This document shows positions 16,326-24,819 of a stretch of 28,445 bases of DNA, piece after piece. The translations under genes and the position numbers were made by a program. Position 1 is the stretch's first letter, and every line of letters begins with the position of its first letter. A model generated the notes under the pieces. That model made no database searches and was not told the DNA's origin. It saw nothing but the letters and a program-made list of their open reading frames with translations. Origin of the DNA: CALHKP01 sp963558075 (lineage in GTDB: Bacteria; Bacillota; Clostridia; Peptostreptococcales; Anaerovoracaceae); the NCBI GenBank assembly GCA_963558075.1, contig CAUWFN010000025.1, positions 1 to 28,445 of the forward strand. Reading direction: 5' to 3'.

Positions 16326-17096
16326 TTGGATAAGAACAGGATATTTATTGCAACTTTTTCTGAAGGAGCTGTCGATACAGCAAAAGAATATGGATTTGGG
16401 CTAGAACTAAATCACCTATGCATATCAGAAAATCTTAACGAGGAAAATAGCAGCAAAACGCTGAAATATATAAATCAGGATATATATGGCTTTGATAGTG
16501 AAAAAATTATAGTACATGGACCATTTACTGAGCTTAACCCATCTTCGATAGATCCAAGAGCCGTGGAGCTTGCAAAAGAAAGATATAGAGAGGCATATGC
16601 TGTCTGCAGAAAAATAAATGTAAAAAAGATGGTCGTTCACTCTGGATTTATACCGCTTATATACTACAGGAGCTGGCATATAGAAAAATCAGTTCCCTTT
16701 TGGAAAGAGGTGCTATCGGAAATGGACGATGATTTTGAGCTTTACATTGAAAATGTATTTGAAAGTGAGCCTCATGTAATTGCAGAAATTGTAGACGGCG
16801 TAGATGATAGGAGATTTAAGGTTTGCCTTGATATCGGTCACGCAAATGCGATGACAGAAGATAAATATACTGCAGGGGACTGGATAAAGGCTTTAGGCAA
16901 AAGAGTTAAACATTTTCATGTTCACAATAACTTCGGAGATAGAGATGCTCACAACGATATAGACGATGGGAACATGGATGTGGCAGAGCTATTAAAACTG
17001 GCACAAAGCTACTGCGATAAGGATTTTACCCTTACAGTAGAAAGCCATAAAAGCAGGAATAGCTGCATGTGGCTGAAACAAAATTTTGGTTTATAA
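16326..17096 (+). CDS. TIM-barrel sugar phosphate isomerase/epimerase or AP-endonuclease-2 family protein
   Basis: This 256-residue protein starts at TTG 16326, with AGGGA at 16314-16318. It fits the xylose-isomerase-like TIM-barrel family. Likely metal-ligand strands are visible: IENVF (Glu), VCLDIGHAN (Asp and His), KHFHVHNN (His pair) and TLTVESH (Glu). Early strands carry HGPFTELNP and VVHSGFIP. Proteins of this kind act as sugar or hydroxypyruvate isomerases, epimerases or endonuclease IV relatives. The substrate cannot be told from sequence. It follows the big operon's terminator, and a TATAAT at 16235-16240 without a good -35 may contribute to its own promoter. Its link to its neighbours is unclear. 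Confidence 0.8.
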   Translation: MDKNRIFIATFSEGAVDTAKEYGFGLELNHLCISENLNEENSSKTLKYINQDIYGFDSEKIIVHGPFTELNPSSIDPRAVELAKERYREAYAVCRKINVKKMVVHSGFIPLIYYRSWHIEKSVPFWKEVLSEMDDDFELYIENVFESEPHVIAEIVDGVDDRRFKVCLDIGHANAMTEDKYTAGDWIKALGKRVKHFHVHNNFGDRDAHNDIDDGNMDVAELLKLAQSYCDKDFTLTVESHKSRNSCMWLKQNFGL

Positions 17097-17100
17097 AAGA

Positions 17101-17129
17101 TTGCAATGTCAAAGTTTTTGGTATAAAAT
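17101..17129 (+). promoter_or_regulatory. Possible promoter for punA-pyrC
   Basis: TTGCAA (17101-17106) and TAAAAT (17124-17129) are 17 bp apart in an 88-bp AT-rich gap. A second -10-like TATAAT at 17153-17158 has only a poorly spaced -35. No terminator ends the preceding gene, so readthrough is also possible. Confidence 0.35.
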
Positions 17130-17184
17130 TAATTGAATCTGACATAAAAGTATATAATATATTTGAGGGGAAAGGTGATAAAAA

Positions 17185-18015
17185 ATGAGCAGAATATTTG
17201 ATAAATTAACTTCATGCAAGGATTATATAAGAAGCATTACAGACTTTCAGCCGAAGGTTGCTATAGTGCTTGGATCAGGTCTTGGAAATTATGCAAAGAA
17301 TATGCGTGTGGAGGCTGAAGTGCCATACAGCGATATAGAAGGTTTTCCTGTATCAACAGTAGAAGGTCATGACGGAAGCTTTCTTTTTGGCTATGTAGGT
17401 GATACGCCTGTTGTTGCAATGAAAGGAAGAGTGCACTACTACGAAGGATATGATATTTCAGAAGTTGTACTTCCTATAAGACTTATGGGAATGTTAGGTG
17501 CAAAATATCTAATTCTTACAAATGCTGCAGGCGGAATCAATCTTGATTTTGAACCGGGTAACCTTATGATTATCAGAGACCATATTTCAGCATTTGTTCC
17601 AAGTCCACTTAGAGGTGAAAATGTAGATGAGCTTGGAGTAAGATTCCCAGACATGAGCAAAATCTATGACAGAGAGCTTATGGATCTGATAAAAGAATCG
17701 GCACAAAAGCATGATATTGATATGAAGGAAGGTGTTTACCTTCAGTTCCAGGGCCCTAACTTTGAGACTCCATCAGAAATCAAAATGTTCAGGACTCTAG
17801 GTGCAGATGCTGTTGGAATGAGTACAGCCTGCGAGGCTATTGCTGCAAGACATATGGGTCTTAGAATTTGCGGAATTTCCTGCATAAGCAACATGGCATC
17901 AGGTATCCTAGATCAGCCTCTTACTCACGAGGAGGTTCAGGAGACTGCATCTAAGGTATCACACCAGTTTGAAGAACTTGTAACAGAACTTATCAAAGGC
18001 ATTGGAGAACTTTAG
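17185..18015 (+). CDS. punA: Purine nucleoside phosphorylase, trimeric PNP type
   Basis: It catalyses phosphorolysis of purine (deoxy)ribonucleosides, chiefly guanosine and inosine, to base and (deoxy)ribose-1-phosphate for purine salvage. At 276 residues it matches the low-molecular-mass trimeric family. The phosphate loop GSGLG (30-34), GRVHYYEGY (81-89), NAAGGIN (113-119), QFQGPNFETPSEIKM, AVGMSTACEAIAA and CISNMASG (the Asn recognising 6-oxopurines) are all present, so it should be active. GAGGGGAAAGGTG lies just upstream of the ATG. Its stop codon lies immediately before the start of the dihydroorotase gene, so the two are co-transcribed, giving a purine salvage and pyrimidine synthesis pair. 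Confidence 0.95.
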   Translation: MSRIFDKLTSCKDYIRSITDFQPKVAIVLGSGLGNYAKNMRVEAEVPYSDIEGFPVSTVEGHDGSFLFGYVGDTPVVAMKGRVHYYEGYDISEVVLPIRLMGMLGAKYLILTNAAGGINLDFEPGNLMIIRDHISAFVPSPLRGENVDELGVRFPDMSKIYDRELMDLIKESAQKHDIDMKEGVYLQFQGPNFETPSEIKMFRTLGADAVGMSTACEAIAARHMGLRICGISCISNMASGILDQPLTHEEVQETASKVSHQFEELVTELIKGIGEL

Positions 18016-18016
18016 A

Positions 18017-19300
18017 ATGGAAAGAATTCTTATACTTAACGGTCGTCTTATTGACCCGAAAACACAAACAGATGAGTCTGCGGATATCGAAATCTGTGAT
18101 GGCGTAATTTCCTGCATTGCGGAGCCTCAGAGCTTTGATATAAAAGAGACAGACACTGTCATAGATGCTGATGGTCTTGTCGTTTCTCCGGGATTAATCG
18201 ATACACATACTCATTTTAGAGACCCGGGGTTTGAATATAAGGAAGACATAATTTCCGGAGGCGATGCGGCAGTTCACGGCGGATATACGGACATAATCTG
18301 CATGGCAAACACAAACCCTGCAGTTGATAGCGTAGAAACTGTAAAATACGTTTTGGAAAAAGGAGAATCTTCTAAAGCGAGAATTCATACAGCTGCGACA
18401 ATAACAAAGGATATGGCAGGAAAAGAACTTGTGGATTTTGCATCTTTGAAAGCGGCAGGCGCTAAGGTTTTCACAGATGATGGAAAGCCCCTTCCTGATA
18501 TAAAGCTTGTATATGAGGCGATGAAAAAAGCGAAGGAAGAGGACGTTATATTAAGCTTTCACGAAGAGGAGCCAAAGCTTGTAGGGACACCGGGCGTCAA
18601 TGATGGCGATGTGTCATCAAAGCTAGGTCTCGCAGGAGCAAAGAGAAGCGCAGAGGATGTTATGGTTTCTAGAGACTGCATGCTAGCGCTAGAAACTGGT
18701 GCTAAAATCTGTATTCAGCATCTAAGTTCGGGAGCATCTGTTGAAGCTATAAGAAGTGCAAAAAAACTTGGAGCAAATGTATGGGCAGAGGCTGCGCCTC
18801 ATCATTTTGCGCTCACAGAAGAAGCTGTTCTTGAGCACGGAACTCTTGCAAAGATGAATCCGCCTCTGAGAACAGAGTCAGACCGTCAGCAGATAATAAA
18901 AGGACTGAAGGACGATACTATAGAAATTATAGCAACAGACCATGCTCCTCATGCACCATATGAGAAGGAAAAGGAGTTTGCAGAGGCTCCAAGCGGAATT
19001 ATCGGTCTTGAGACGGCGCTTGCTCTTGGACTTACTTATCTTGTGCACAAGGGTCACCTCAGTCTTTCTCACTTTATCAGCAAGCTGACATCAAAGCCTG
19101 CTGAACTTTATGGTCTGGATGGAGGCTGCATCGAAAAAGGAAAGGTTGCGGATATTGTTATCTTTGATCCAGAAGAAGAGTGGATTCTAAAGGAAGAAGA
19201 CATCGCTTCGAAGTCAAAGAACACTCCGTTTATTGGAAAAAAGCTTGCCGGAAAAGTAAAATGCACAATTTGCGGCGGCAAAATCGTATATAGAGATTAG
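18017..19300 (+). CDS. pyrC: Dihydroorotase, class I
   Basis: It converts N-carbamoyl-aspartate to dihydroorotate in pyrimidine synthesis. I choose ATG 18017 (427 residues) because GGAG at 18004-18007 is well spaced. A TTG at 18002 inside the upstream gene is the alternative. The metal-binding HTH pair (His64, His66) in DTHTHFRDPGFEYKED, the TDDG strand, SFHEEEP, CIQHLSS, AEAAPHHF and the final ATDHAPH aspartate motif are all in place, so the enzyme should be active. The related allantoinase and hydantoinase are alternatives, but FRDPG and TDHAPH favour dihydroorotase. No other pyr genes are in the window; its partner is punA. Confidence 0.93.
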   Translation: MERILILNGRLIDPKTQTDESADIEICDGVISCIAEPQSFDIKETDTVIDADGLVVSPGLIDTHTHFRDPGFEYKEDIISGGDAAVHGGYTDIICMANTNPAVDSVETVKYVLEKGESSKARIHTAATITKDMAGKELVDFASLKAAGAKVFTDDGKPLPDIKLVYEAMKKAKEEDVILSFHEEEPKLVGTPGVNDGDVSSKLGLAGAKRSAEDVMVSRDCMLALETGAKICIQHLSSGASVEAIRSAKKLGANVWAEAAPHHFALTEEAVLEHGTLAKMNPPLRTESDRQQIIKGLKDDTIEIIATDHAPHAPYEKEKEFAEAPSGIIGLETALALGLTYLVHKGHLSLSHFISKLTSKPAELYGLDGGCIEKGKVADIVIFDPEEEWILKEEDIASKSKNTPFIGKKLAGKVKCTICGGKIVYRD

Positions 19301-19357
19301 TCAAATTTCTGACATATGACAGGGGAGCATAATCTCCTCTGCAGAGGATTGTAATTA

Positions 19358-20776
19358 ATGAAAAAGTATATTCTTGAGCCGAAAGAACCTATGACAGTTC
19401 TCTCGGCTCTCAGAAATAGAGGAGTTTATATATCTGCAGATTGTGCTGGACGCGGAACGTGTGGAAAGTGCAAGGTGATTGTAGATGGAGAAGAGACCCT
19501 CGCATGTAAAACAGTAATAGAAAAGAAAACTGAGGTAGAGATTTTTGACAAGTCACTCCTTGGTAGTATATATGTAGAGAATATAGATGAAGGCTTAGAT
19601 GGATATTTAGCTAACGACAAAAAAGACGAGAGGTCTTTTTTTATGTGCGCTGATATAGGGACTACGACTGTTGCAGCTGTTCTTATTGATAGCTTAGGAA
19701 AGGTGCTTGCATCTGCAGGATGCGCTAACAGTCAGAAAAGCCTTGGAGCAGATGTTGTTTCTAGAATAGAGGCTGCAGAGGCTGGAAAGCTTTCTGAACT
19801 CAAGAGCCTTGTGCGAGGCGATATAGCCTATCTTAGGTCTGAGCTTTGCAGAAAGCTCAGTTTAGATGAAAATCTCGTGGAGAAGGTATATATTTCTGCA
19901 AATACGGTTATGGAGCATATATTCGCAGGCTACAGCATGGAAGGGTTTGCTAAGGCACCGTATAGAGCCGTTACTCTTGATACAATAAGAGATGGTGAAT
20001 TTGAGCTTTTAGCATGTCTTTTTCCTTTTGTCGGAGCAGATATCCTAAGCGGAATTGCAGTATGCGGTCTTGACAGAAGTGATAAGCTATCGGCTCTTAT
20101 AGATCTTGGAACAAACGGAGAAATGGCAATTGGAAACAGGGATAAGATTCTTACAGCTTCGACAGCTGCAGGACCTGTGTTTGAAGGAGGAGCTATATCC
20201 TGTGGGATGATGGCGGCAGCAGGAGCTATTTCTGATGCTGAGATTTCGGGCATGAGAGCTTTTGTTAAAACTATAGGAGAACAGCCTGCGGCAGGAATAT
20301 GCGGAAGCGGACTTGTTTCTGCAGTGCATGGGCTTCGAAAAAACGGGATAATAGATAAAAATGGTATATTTATTGAAGAGTTCATAGAAGACGGATTTCC
20401 GCTCACTTCAGATATATATATAACAAAGGAAGATATCAGAAATTTTCTTATGGCAAAATCAGCTATTGCGGCAGGGTTTAAAACGCTGTGCAGAGAAATG
20501 AATATAGAGCCTAGTGATATAGAAAATCTATATATTGCAGGAGGCTTTGGAAAACATCTGAATATCGAAAAAGCGGCAGGAATCGGGCTAATACCTGATG
20601 AACTTAAGGACAGGTGTGTTCTTGCCGGTAACACATCGCTGAAAGGAGCTATTATGCGAGGCCTGGGAAACCTCGACGATGGGCGAATTTCAGATATCAA
20701 AGGGCTTTGCGGGGAAATTGTGCTTGCCGATTCTTTATATTTTCGCGATGAATATATAAAGAATATGGTGCTTTAG
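19358..20776 (+). CDS. RACo-type 2Fe-2S/ASKHA corrinoid-protein reductive activator (DUF4445 family)
   Basis: This 472-residue protein has an N-terminal plant-type 2Fe-2S ferredoxin domain with Cys29, Cys35, Cys38 and Cys50 (C-x5-C-x2-C-x11-C). A linker and an actin-like ATPase domain follow, with DIGTTTVAAVLID (phosphate 1), LIDLGTNGEM, GICGSGLVSAV and YIAGGFGKHLN. This is the layout of RACo and RamA, which use ATP to drive reduction of inactive cob(II)alamin to cob(I)alamin in corrinoid methyltransferase systems. It is shorter than some family members but contains both functional parts. AGAGGA (19343-19348) supports the start. No methyltransferase or corrinoid protein is encoded in this window, so its partner lies elsewhere. 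Its position beside B12 uptake genes is suggestive. Confidence 0.85.
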   Translation: MKKYILEPKEPMTVLSALRNRGVYISADCAGRGTCGKCKVIVDGEETLACKTVIEKKTEVEIFDKSLLGSIYVENIDEGLDGYLANDKKDERSFFMCADIGTTTVAAVLIDSLGKVLASAGCANSQKSLGADVVSRIEAAEAGKLSELKSLVRGDIAYLRSELCRKLSLDENLVEKVYISANTVMEHIFAGYSMEGFAKAPYRAVTLDTIRDGEFELLACLFPFVGADILSGIAVCGLDRSDKLSALIDLGTNGEMAIGNRDKILTASTAAGPVFEGGAISCGMMAAAGAISDAEISGMRAFVKTIGEQPAAGICGSGLVSAVHGLRKNGIIDKNGIFIEEFIEDGFPLTSDIYITKEDIRNFLMAKSAIAAGFKTLCREMNIEPSDIENLYIAGGFGKHLNIEKAAGIGLIPDELKDRCVLAGNTSLKGAIMRGLGNLDDGRISDIKGLCGEIVLADSLYFRDEYIKNMVL

Positions 20777-20845
20777 CAGGATTAATTATGAGAAGGATTT
20801 AAAGGCGTTTTTTTTCGGTCATAAAAAGTGTTAAGAATGGTTAAT

Positions 20846-20875
20846 TTTGCTCAACTTTGCTTGACTTTGACATGG
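20846..20875 (+). repeat. Three 10-bp direct repeats, candidate regulator operator
   Basis: TTTGCTCAAC (20846-20855), TTTGCTTGAC (20856-20865) and the weaker TTTGACATGG (20866-20875) are head-to-tail with exact 10-bp phasing. They overlap the -35 of the promoter before the DeoR-family gene. One-turn phasing at that site suggests operator half-sites for the encoded regulator. Confidence 0.45.
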
Positions 20876-20888
20876 AAAGTGTTATGAT
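20861..20888 (+). promoter_or_regulatory. Promoter of the fructose PTS operon
   Basis: TTGACT (20861-20866) and TATGAT (20883-20888) are separated by 16 bp. The start would fall near 20895, giving a very short leader before the ribosome binding site at 20896. Confidence 0.55.
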
Positions 20889-20907
20889 GATATTTGGGAG
20901 GATTGTT

Positions 20908-21657
20908 ATGTTACAGGAAGAAAGATTTGACAGGATATTGAGCGAGGTTTCTTCGAAAGGAGCCGTAAAAGTTGCGGAGCTAGCTGACTTGATGTCGACT
21001 AGTGAATCCACAATTAGACGTGATATCAATGAGCTTGATGCTGCAGGAAAACTGAGAAAGGTTTTTGGCGGCGCCGTTCCTATTGACAAGGGCATACTTA
21101 CTGTTGATGCGGACGTTAGAATCAAGTCACAGAAACAGATAAAGGAAAAAGAAGAGATTGCAAGATATGCAGCATCTCTTATAGAAGATTATGATGTTGT
21201 TTTCCTAGATGCGGGAACAACTACAGAGAGAATGATAGATTTTCTGAACAACAGAACCGTTGTTTATGTTACAAATAGCGTTGCAAATGTTCAAAAGCTT
21301 GCTCAGCGTGGATTTACTGCGTATGTTACAGGCGGAACTCTTAAGCTTCATACACAGGCTCTAGTAGGGCCTGCGGCAATGAACTTTATAAATGACTTTA
21401 ATTTTACAAAGTGTTTCGTCGGAGCAAATGGGATAGATATAAACCGCGGCTATACAACTCCTAATATGGATGAGGCTGCGATAAAACGTGTAGTTATACA
21501 GAATTCACAGAATGTGTATATCATTGCTGACAGCACGAAATTCGGTCTGATCTCAGCAGTTACTTTTTCACCTATAGAAAAGGCAGAAATAATTACAGAC
21601 ACACTTCCTGATAGAAATATTCTAAAATACACATCAGTAGTAGAGGCAGGAAGGTAA
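20908..21657 (+). CDS. fruR: DeoR-family transcriptional regulator of the fructose operon
   Basis: I place the start at ATG 20908, with GGGAGG (20896-20901) six bases upstream, giving 249 residues. A longer reading from TTG 20857 would run through the promoter. The N-terminus is a DeoR-type winged helix (MLQEERFDRILSEV, then SESTIRRDINEL). The C-terminal sensor domain (DeoRC) carries LDAGTTTERM and YVTGGTLKL, the phosphosugar-binding fold related to ribose-5-phosphate isomerase. It precedes fruK and fruA directly, so it is probably a FruR-type repressor responding to fructose-1-phosphate or a related ester and controlling its own operon. Confidence 0.9.
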   Translation: MLQEERFDRILSEVSSKGAVKVAELADLMSTSESTIRRDINELDAAGKLRKVFGGAVPIDKGILTVDADVRIKSQKQIKEKEEIARYAASLIEDYDVVFLDAGTTTERMIDFLNNRTVVYVTNSVANVQKLAQRGFTAYVTGGTLKLHTQALVGPAAMNFINDFNFTKCFVGANGIDINRGYTTPNMDEAAIKRVVIQNSQNVYIIADSTKFGLISAVTFSPIEKAEIITDTLPDRNILKYTSVVEAGR

Positions 21658-21660
21658 TAT

Positions 21661-22569
21661 ATGATTTATACGGTGACGGTTAATCCGGCGATAGATTATA
21701 TAATGCATGTCAGCGATGTGAAGGAAGGCGGAACGAACAGATCTGAGTGGGAGGAATACCATCTTGGAGGAAAAGGTATCAATGTTTCCCGCGTTCTCAA
21801 GGAGCTAGGGATGGAATCTGTAATCTTAGGATTTATCGGCGGATTCACAGGTCAGGCGCTAGAGGAAGGACTCAGGGTGCTTGGTCTTAAGACGGATTTT
21901 GTAAAGCTAAGCAAAGGAATAACTAGAATAAATGTCAAAGTGAGATCTTCTGAAGAAACGGAAATTAACGGCCAGGGACATCCAATCTCAGATGAAGAGA
22001 TGGAGCTTCTTCTTGAAAAGCTAGACAAGCTTACATCTTATGATATGCTTGTGATTTCTGGCAACCTTCCAAAATCAATGAAGGAAGAGACATACTTTGA
22101 TATACTCGAAAGAGTAAGCTGTAAAGGCGTTAAAATAATAATGGATGCAACAGGCCCATGTCTGAAAAAGGCTCTAAAATTTAGGCCTTTTCTCGTAAAG
22201 CCAAATCTACAGGAACTTATTGAGACTGTAGGTGAAACTGATACTCTAGACGAGGGTGCTCAGAGGCTGAAGGAGTTTGGTGCAAGGAATGTTCTTATAT
22301 CAAAAGGTAGAGACGGAGCATCTTTGTATACAGAAGATGGCAGAGTATTTGAATGCGGCATAGTGGATGGAAATGTCTGCAGCACCGTAGGTGCTGGCGA
22401 TTCCATGGTAGCTGGATTTATTGCTGGCTATGCAAAGACTGCTGATTTTGAATATGCCCTAAAGCTTGGAAGCGCCGCAGGTTGCGCAACTGCATATACG
22501 AGCGGCCTGGCAGACCGGGAGCAGATAGAAGAATGTTTCGAAAAACTTGAAAATAAAAAGGAAAGCTGA
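21661..22569 (+). CDS. fruK: 1-phosphofructokinase
   Basis: It phosphorylates fructose-1-phosphate, the product of the fructose PTS, to fructose-1,6-bisphosphate. The 302-residue protein is a PfkB-family kinase starting TVTVNPAIDY, with GGKGINVSRVL (sugar binding), KPNLQEL and the C-terminal STVGAGDS (241-248), where Asp247 is the catalytic base. These match 1-phosphofructokinase more than tagatose-6-phosphate kinase, although the two are hard to separate by eye; the following fructose-type EIIABC supports FruK. It starts 4 bp after the regulator's stop. Confidence 0.93.
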   Translation: MIYTVTVNPAIDYIMHVSDVKEGGTNRSEWEEYHLGGKGINVSRVLKELGMESVILGFIGGFTGQALEEGLRVLGLKTDFVKLSKGITRINVKVRSSEETEINGQGHPISDEEMELLLEKLDKLTSYDMLVISGNLPKSMKEETYFDILERVSCKGVKIIMDATGPCLKKALKFRPFLVKPNLQELIETVGETDTLDEGAQRLKEFGARNVLISKGRDGASLYTEDGRVFECGIVDGNVCSTVGAGDSMVAGFIAGYAKTADFEYALKLGSAAGCATAYTSGLADREQIEECFEKLENKKES

Positions 22570-22572
22570 ATC

Positions 22573-24528
22573 ATGTATGTAACTGATTTGATATGTGAAA
22601 AATCAATTAAAATCGGAAGCCTGGCAGACAGCCCGCAGCAGGTCATCGACGAGATGGTTAACCTGCATTTTGCGGTTGGAAATATCAGTAATCCGGATGA
22701 ATTTAAAGAAGCGATTATGAAAAGAGAAGCATCATCAAGCACTGCTATAGGGGAAGGTATTGCTATCCCTCATGCAAAGTCAGAAAGCGTAGTGAGGCCA
22801 TCAGTTTGCGTTCTTCGAACTAACGAGGGAATTGAATTTGGTGCACCCGATAATCAAAAGGTTAATCTCTTTTTCATGATTGCAGTAAACGATCAGAATA
22901 GCCTTCATCTTGAGATTCTTTCGGAGCTTGTCACAATTTTGATGGATGAAACGATTCATAGTAGACTACTAAAAGCGAAAACACCGTCAGAATTTCTGAA
23001 TATAATCAAAGAATTTTATGGTGAGAGTATTGAGTGCGAAGAAGGCGGATGTGATGAAATCATGCACTCAGAAGAGACGGATGGCTATGCGAGAATTGTT
23101 GCAGTAACAGCATGTCCTACGGGAATTGCTCATACATATATAGCGGCAGAGGCTATCAGAAAGTCTGCAGAAGAGCTTGGCGTTTCAGTTAAAATTGAGA
23201 CGAGAGGAGCTACAGGCACGGGAAATCTCCTTAGTGATGATGATATAGCATTTTGCGATGCTGTAATCGTTGCAGCAGATAAGGATGTTGACCTATCTCG
23301 CTTTGATGGCAAAAAAGTTCTGATTACAGATGTCAAAAGTGGTGTAAATAAAAGCAGTGAGCTTTTAGAAACAGCTTTGAGCGGAGATATACCGGTGTAT
23401 AGGAGGGCCAAGGCCCATGCACCATCAAGTAGTCTCTTTGGAGAAAATACAACTCATACAGCCTATAAGCACTTAATGAATGGTGTTTCTTATATGCTTC
23501 CGTTTGTCATTGGCGGCGGTATTATGATTGCCCTTGCTTTTCTGTTTGATACAGTGGCAGGCATGCCAAAGGATGCGGATTTCGGTTCGCACACGGCTAT
23601 AGCAGCATTCTTTATGACAATCGGAAATTATGCTTTTGGATTTATGCTTCCTGTTTTAGCAGGATTTATATCAAAGAGTATAGCCGACCGGCCAGGCCTT
23701 GCTATTGGCTTTGTTGGTGGATATATAGCAAGTCTTGGATGCACCTTTGCTGACCTTGACGGAAACCCTCAGGCAGTATCGGGCTTTCTCGGAGCCCTAG
23801 CTGCAGGCTTTGCAGGCGGATATATAGCTATAGGAATCCGGAAACTGTTTTCATTTTTAATGGATTCTGTATCAGTAATGATTCCAACGCTATTTCAGCC
23901 TCTTATAGGAATAGTTTTGATGGGGGCTTTCATGTGTGCTGTTAATCCGTTTATCGGAAATATAAACACTCACGTGACAGAAATATTAGCTCATATGAGC
24001 GAGACCAGCAGGGTGATTTTGGGATTCATACTAGCTGCGATGATGGCTCTTGATATGGGGGGACCGTTGAACAAAGCGGCTTATGTCTTTGGTACGGCAG
24101 CTCTTGCAAACGGGGGCTACAATATAATGGCGGCAGTAATGATTGGAGGAATGGTTCCTCCACTTGCAGTTGCAGTATGCTGCACGGTGTTTAAGAATTT
24201 ATGGACAAAATCAGAGCGAAAGTCTGCGATGATCAATTACGTTCTCGGGCTCTGCTTTATAACAGAAGGGGCTATACCTTATGCGGCAGCAGACCCTATA
24301 AGAATGATTTCGGCCTTTATCGTAGGCTCGGGAGTCAGCGGAGCACTTTCTATGATGTTCAACTGTACGCTTAGAGCGCCTCACGGAGGTATATTCGTAT
24401 TTCCTCTTATAGGAAATGTTGCAGGATATATAATTGCTCTTGCAGCGGGAACTGCAGTTTCAGCTGTTTTGATTGCAGCTATGCGAAGAGGTCGTTTTTT
24501 AAATGAAGCAGAGATTGATGAGGAATAG
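22573..24528 (+). CDS. fruA: PTS fructose transporter, fused EIIA-EIIB-EIIC
   Basis: It imports fructose with phosphorylation to fructose-1-phosphate. The 651-residue protein is fused in the order IIA-IIB-IIC. The EIIA domain (about 1-150) has its phosphoryl-accepting His67 in GIAIPHAKS. The EIIB domain (about 175-275) has active Cys181 in ACPTGIAHTYIAAEA, the typical fructose-family motif. The EIIC membrane domain (about 295-645) includes GVSYMLPFVIGGGI, DMGGPLNKAAY and ITEGAIPYAAADP. All key residues are present. It starts 4 bp after fruK, and the HPr gene follows it closely, so the operon can supply its own phosphoryl chain. Confidence 0.96.
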   Translation: MYVTDLICEKSIKIGSLADSPQQVIDEMVNLHFAVGNISNPDEFKEAIMKREASSSTAIGEGIAIPHAKSESVVRPSVCVLRTNEGIEFGAPDNQKVNLFFMIAVNDQNSLHLEILSELVTILMDETIHSRLLKAKTPSEFLNIIKEFYGESIECEEGGCDEIMHSEETDGYARIVAVTACPTGIAHTYIAAEAIRKSAEELGVSVKIETRGATGTGNLLSDDDIAFCDAVIVAADKDVDLSRFDGKKVLITDVKSGVNKSSELLETALSGDIPVYRRAKAHAPSSSLFGENTTHTAYKHLMNGVSYMLPFVIGGGIMIALAFLFDTVAGMPKDADFGSHTAIAAFFMTIGNYAFGFMLPVLAGFISKSIADRPGLAIGFVGGYIASLGCTFADLDGNPQAVSGFLGALAAGFAGGYIAIGIRKLFSFLMDSVSVMIPTLFQPLIGIVLMGAFMCAVNPFIGNINTHVTEILAHMSETSRVILGFILAAMMALDMGGPLNKAAYVFGTAALANGGYNIMAAVMIGGMVPPLAVAVCCTVFKNLWTKSERKSAMINYVLGLCFITEGAIPYAAADPIRMISAFIVGSGVSGALSMMFNCTLRAPHGGIFVFPLIGNVAGYIIALAAGTAVSAVLIAAMRRGRFLNEAEIDEE

Positions 24529-24537
24529 TATAAACAT

Positions 24538-24804
24538 ATGATAGAGAAAAAAGTAAAAGTTACAAATCCGCAAGGAATACATATGAGACCTGCAAAAGAG
24601 CTTGCAGAGGCAATGAGCAGGTATAAGTCAGAGGTGTTTATGACCGTTGATGAGCAAGAGTATGATGCAAAAAGCATGCTTCGCATCATGCGCGCTCAGG
24701 TAAAATGTGGGACTTATGTGAGAATATCAGCAGAAGGCCACGATGAGGCTGATGCTGTAGAGGAAGCGGTATCGCTTATAGAAAGCGGATTTAGCGAGAT
24801 ATAA
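24538..24804 (+). CDS. ptsH: HPr-family phosphocarrier protein, divergent
   Basis: This 88-residue protein passes phosphate from enzyme I to EIIA. The active His15 sits in NPQGIHMRPA, where most HPr proteins have GLHARPA. Ser46, the HPr-kinase target, is present in AKSMLRIMRAQVKCGT, but the surrounding residues differ from the usual KSIMGVMSLG. Position and spacing of both sites are exact, so it should be functional, possibly specialised for this fructose system. It lies between fruA and enzyme I. Whether it is the cell's only HPr cannot be seen here. Confidence 0.9.
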   Translation: MIEKKVKVTNPQGIHMRPAKELAEAMSRYKSEVFMTVDEQEYDAKSMLRIMRAQVKCGTYVRISAEGHDEADAVEEAVSLIESGFSEI

Positions 24805-24819
24805 AAGTGCAGGTGAAAT

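Noticed and set aside
19930..20700. 256-codon ORF on the - strand inside the RACo-like gene
   Set aside because: It is a shadow frame; the + strand protein has complete, recognisable domains.
20857..20907. TTG start giving a longer DeoR-family protein
   Set aside because: It would read through the promoter elements, and the family-typical N-terminus MLQEERFDRIL begins at 20908 with a good ribosome binding site.
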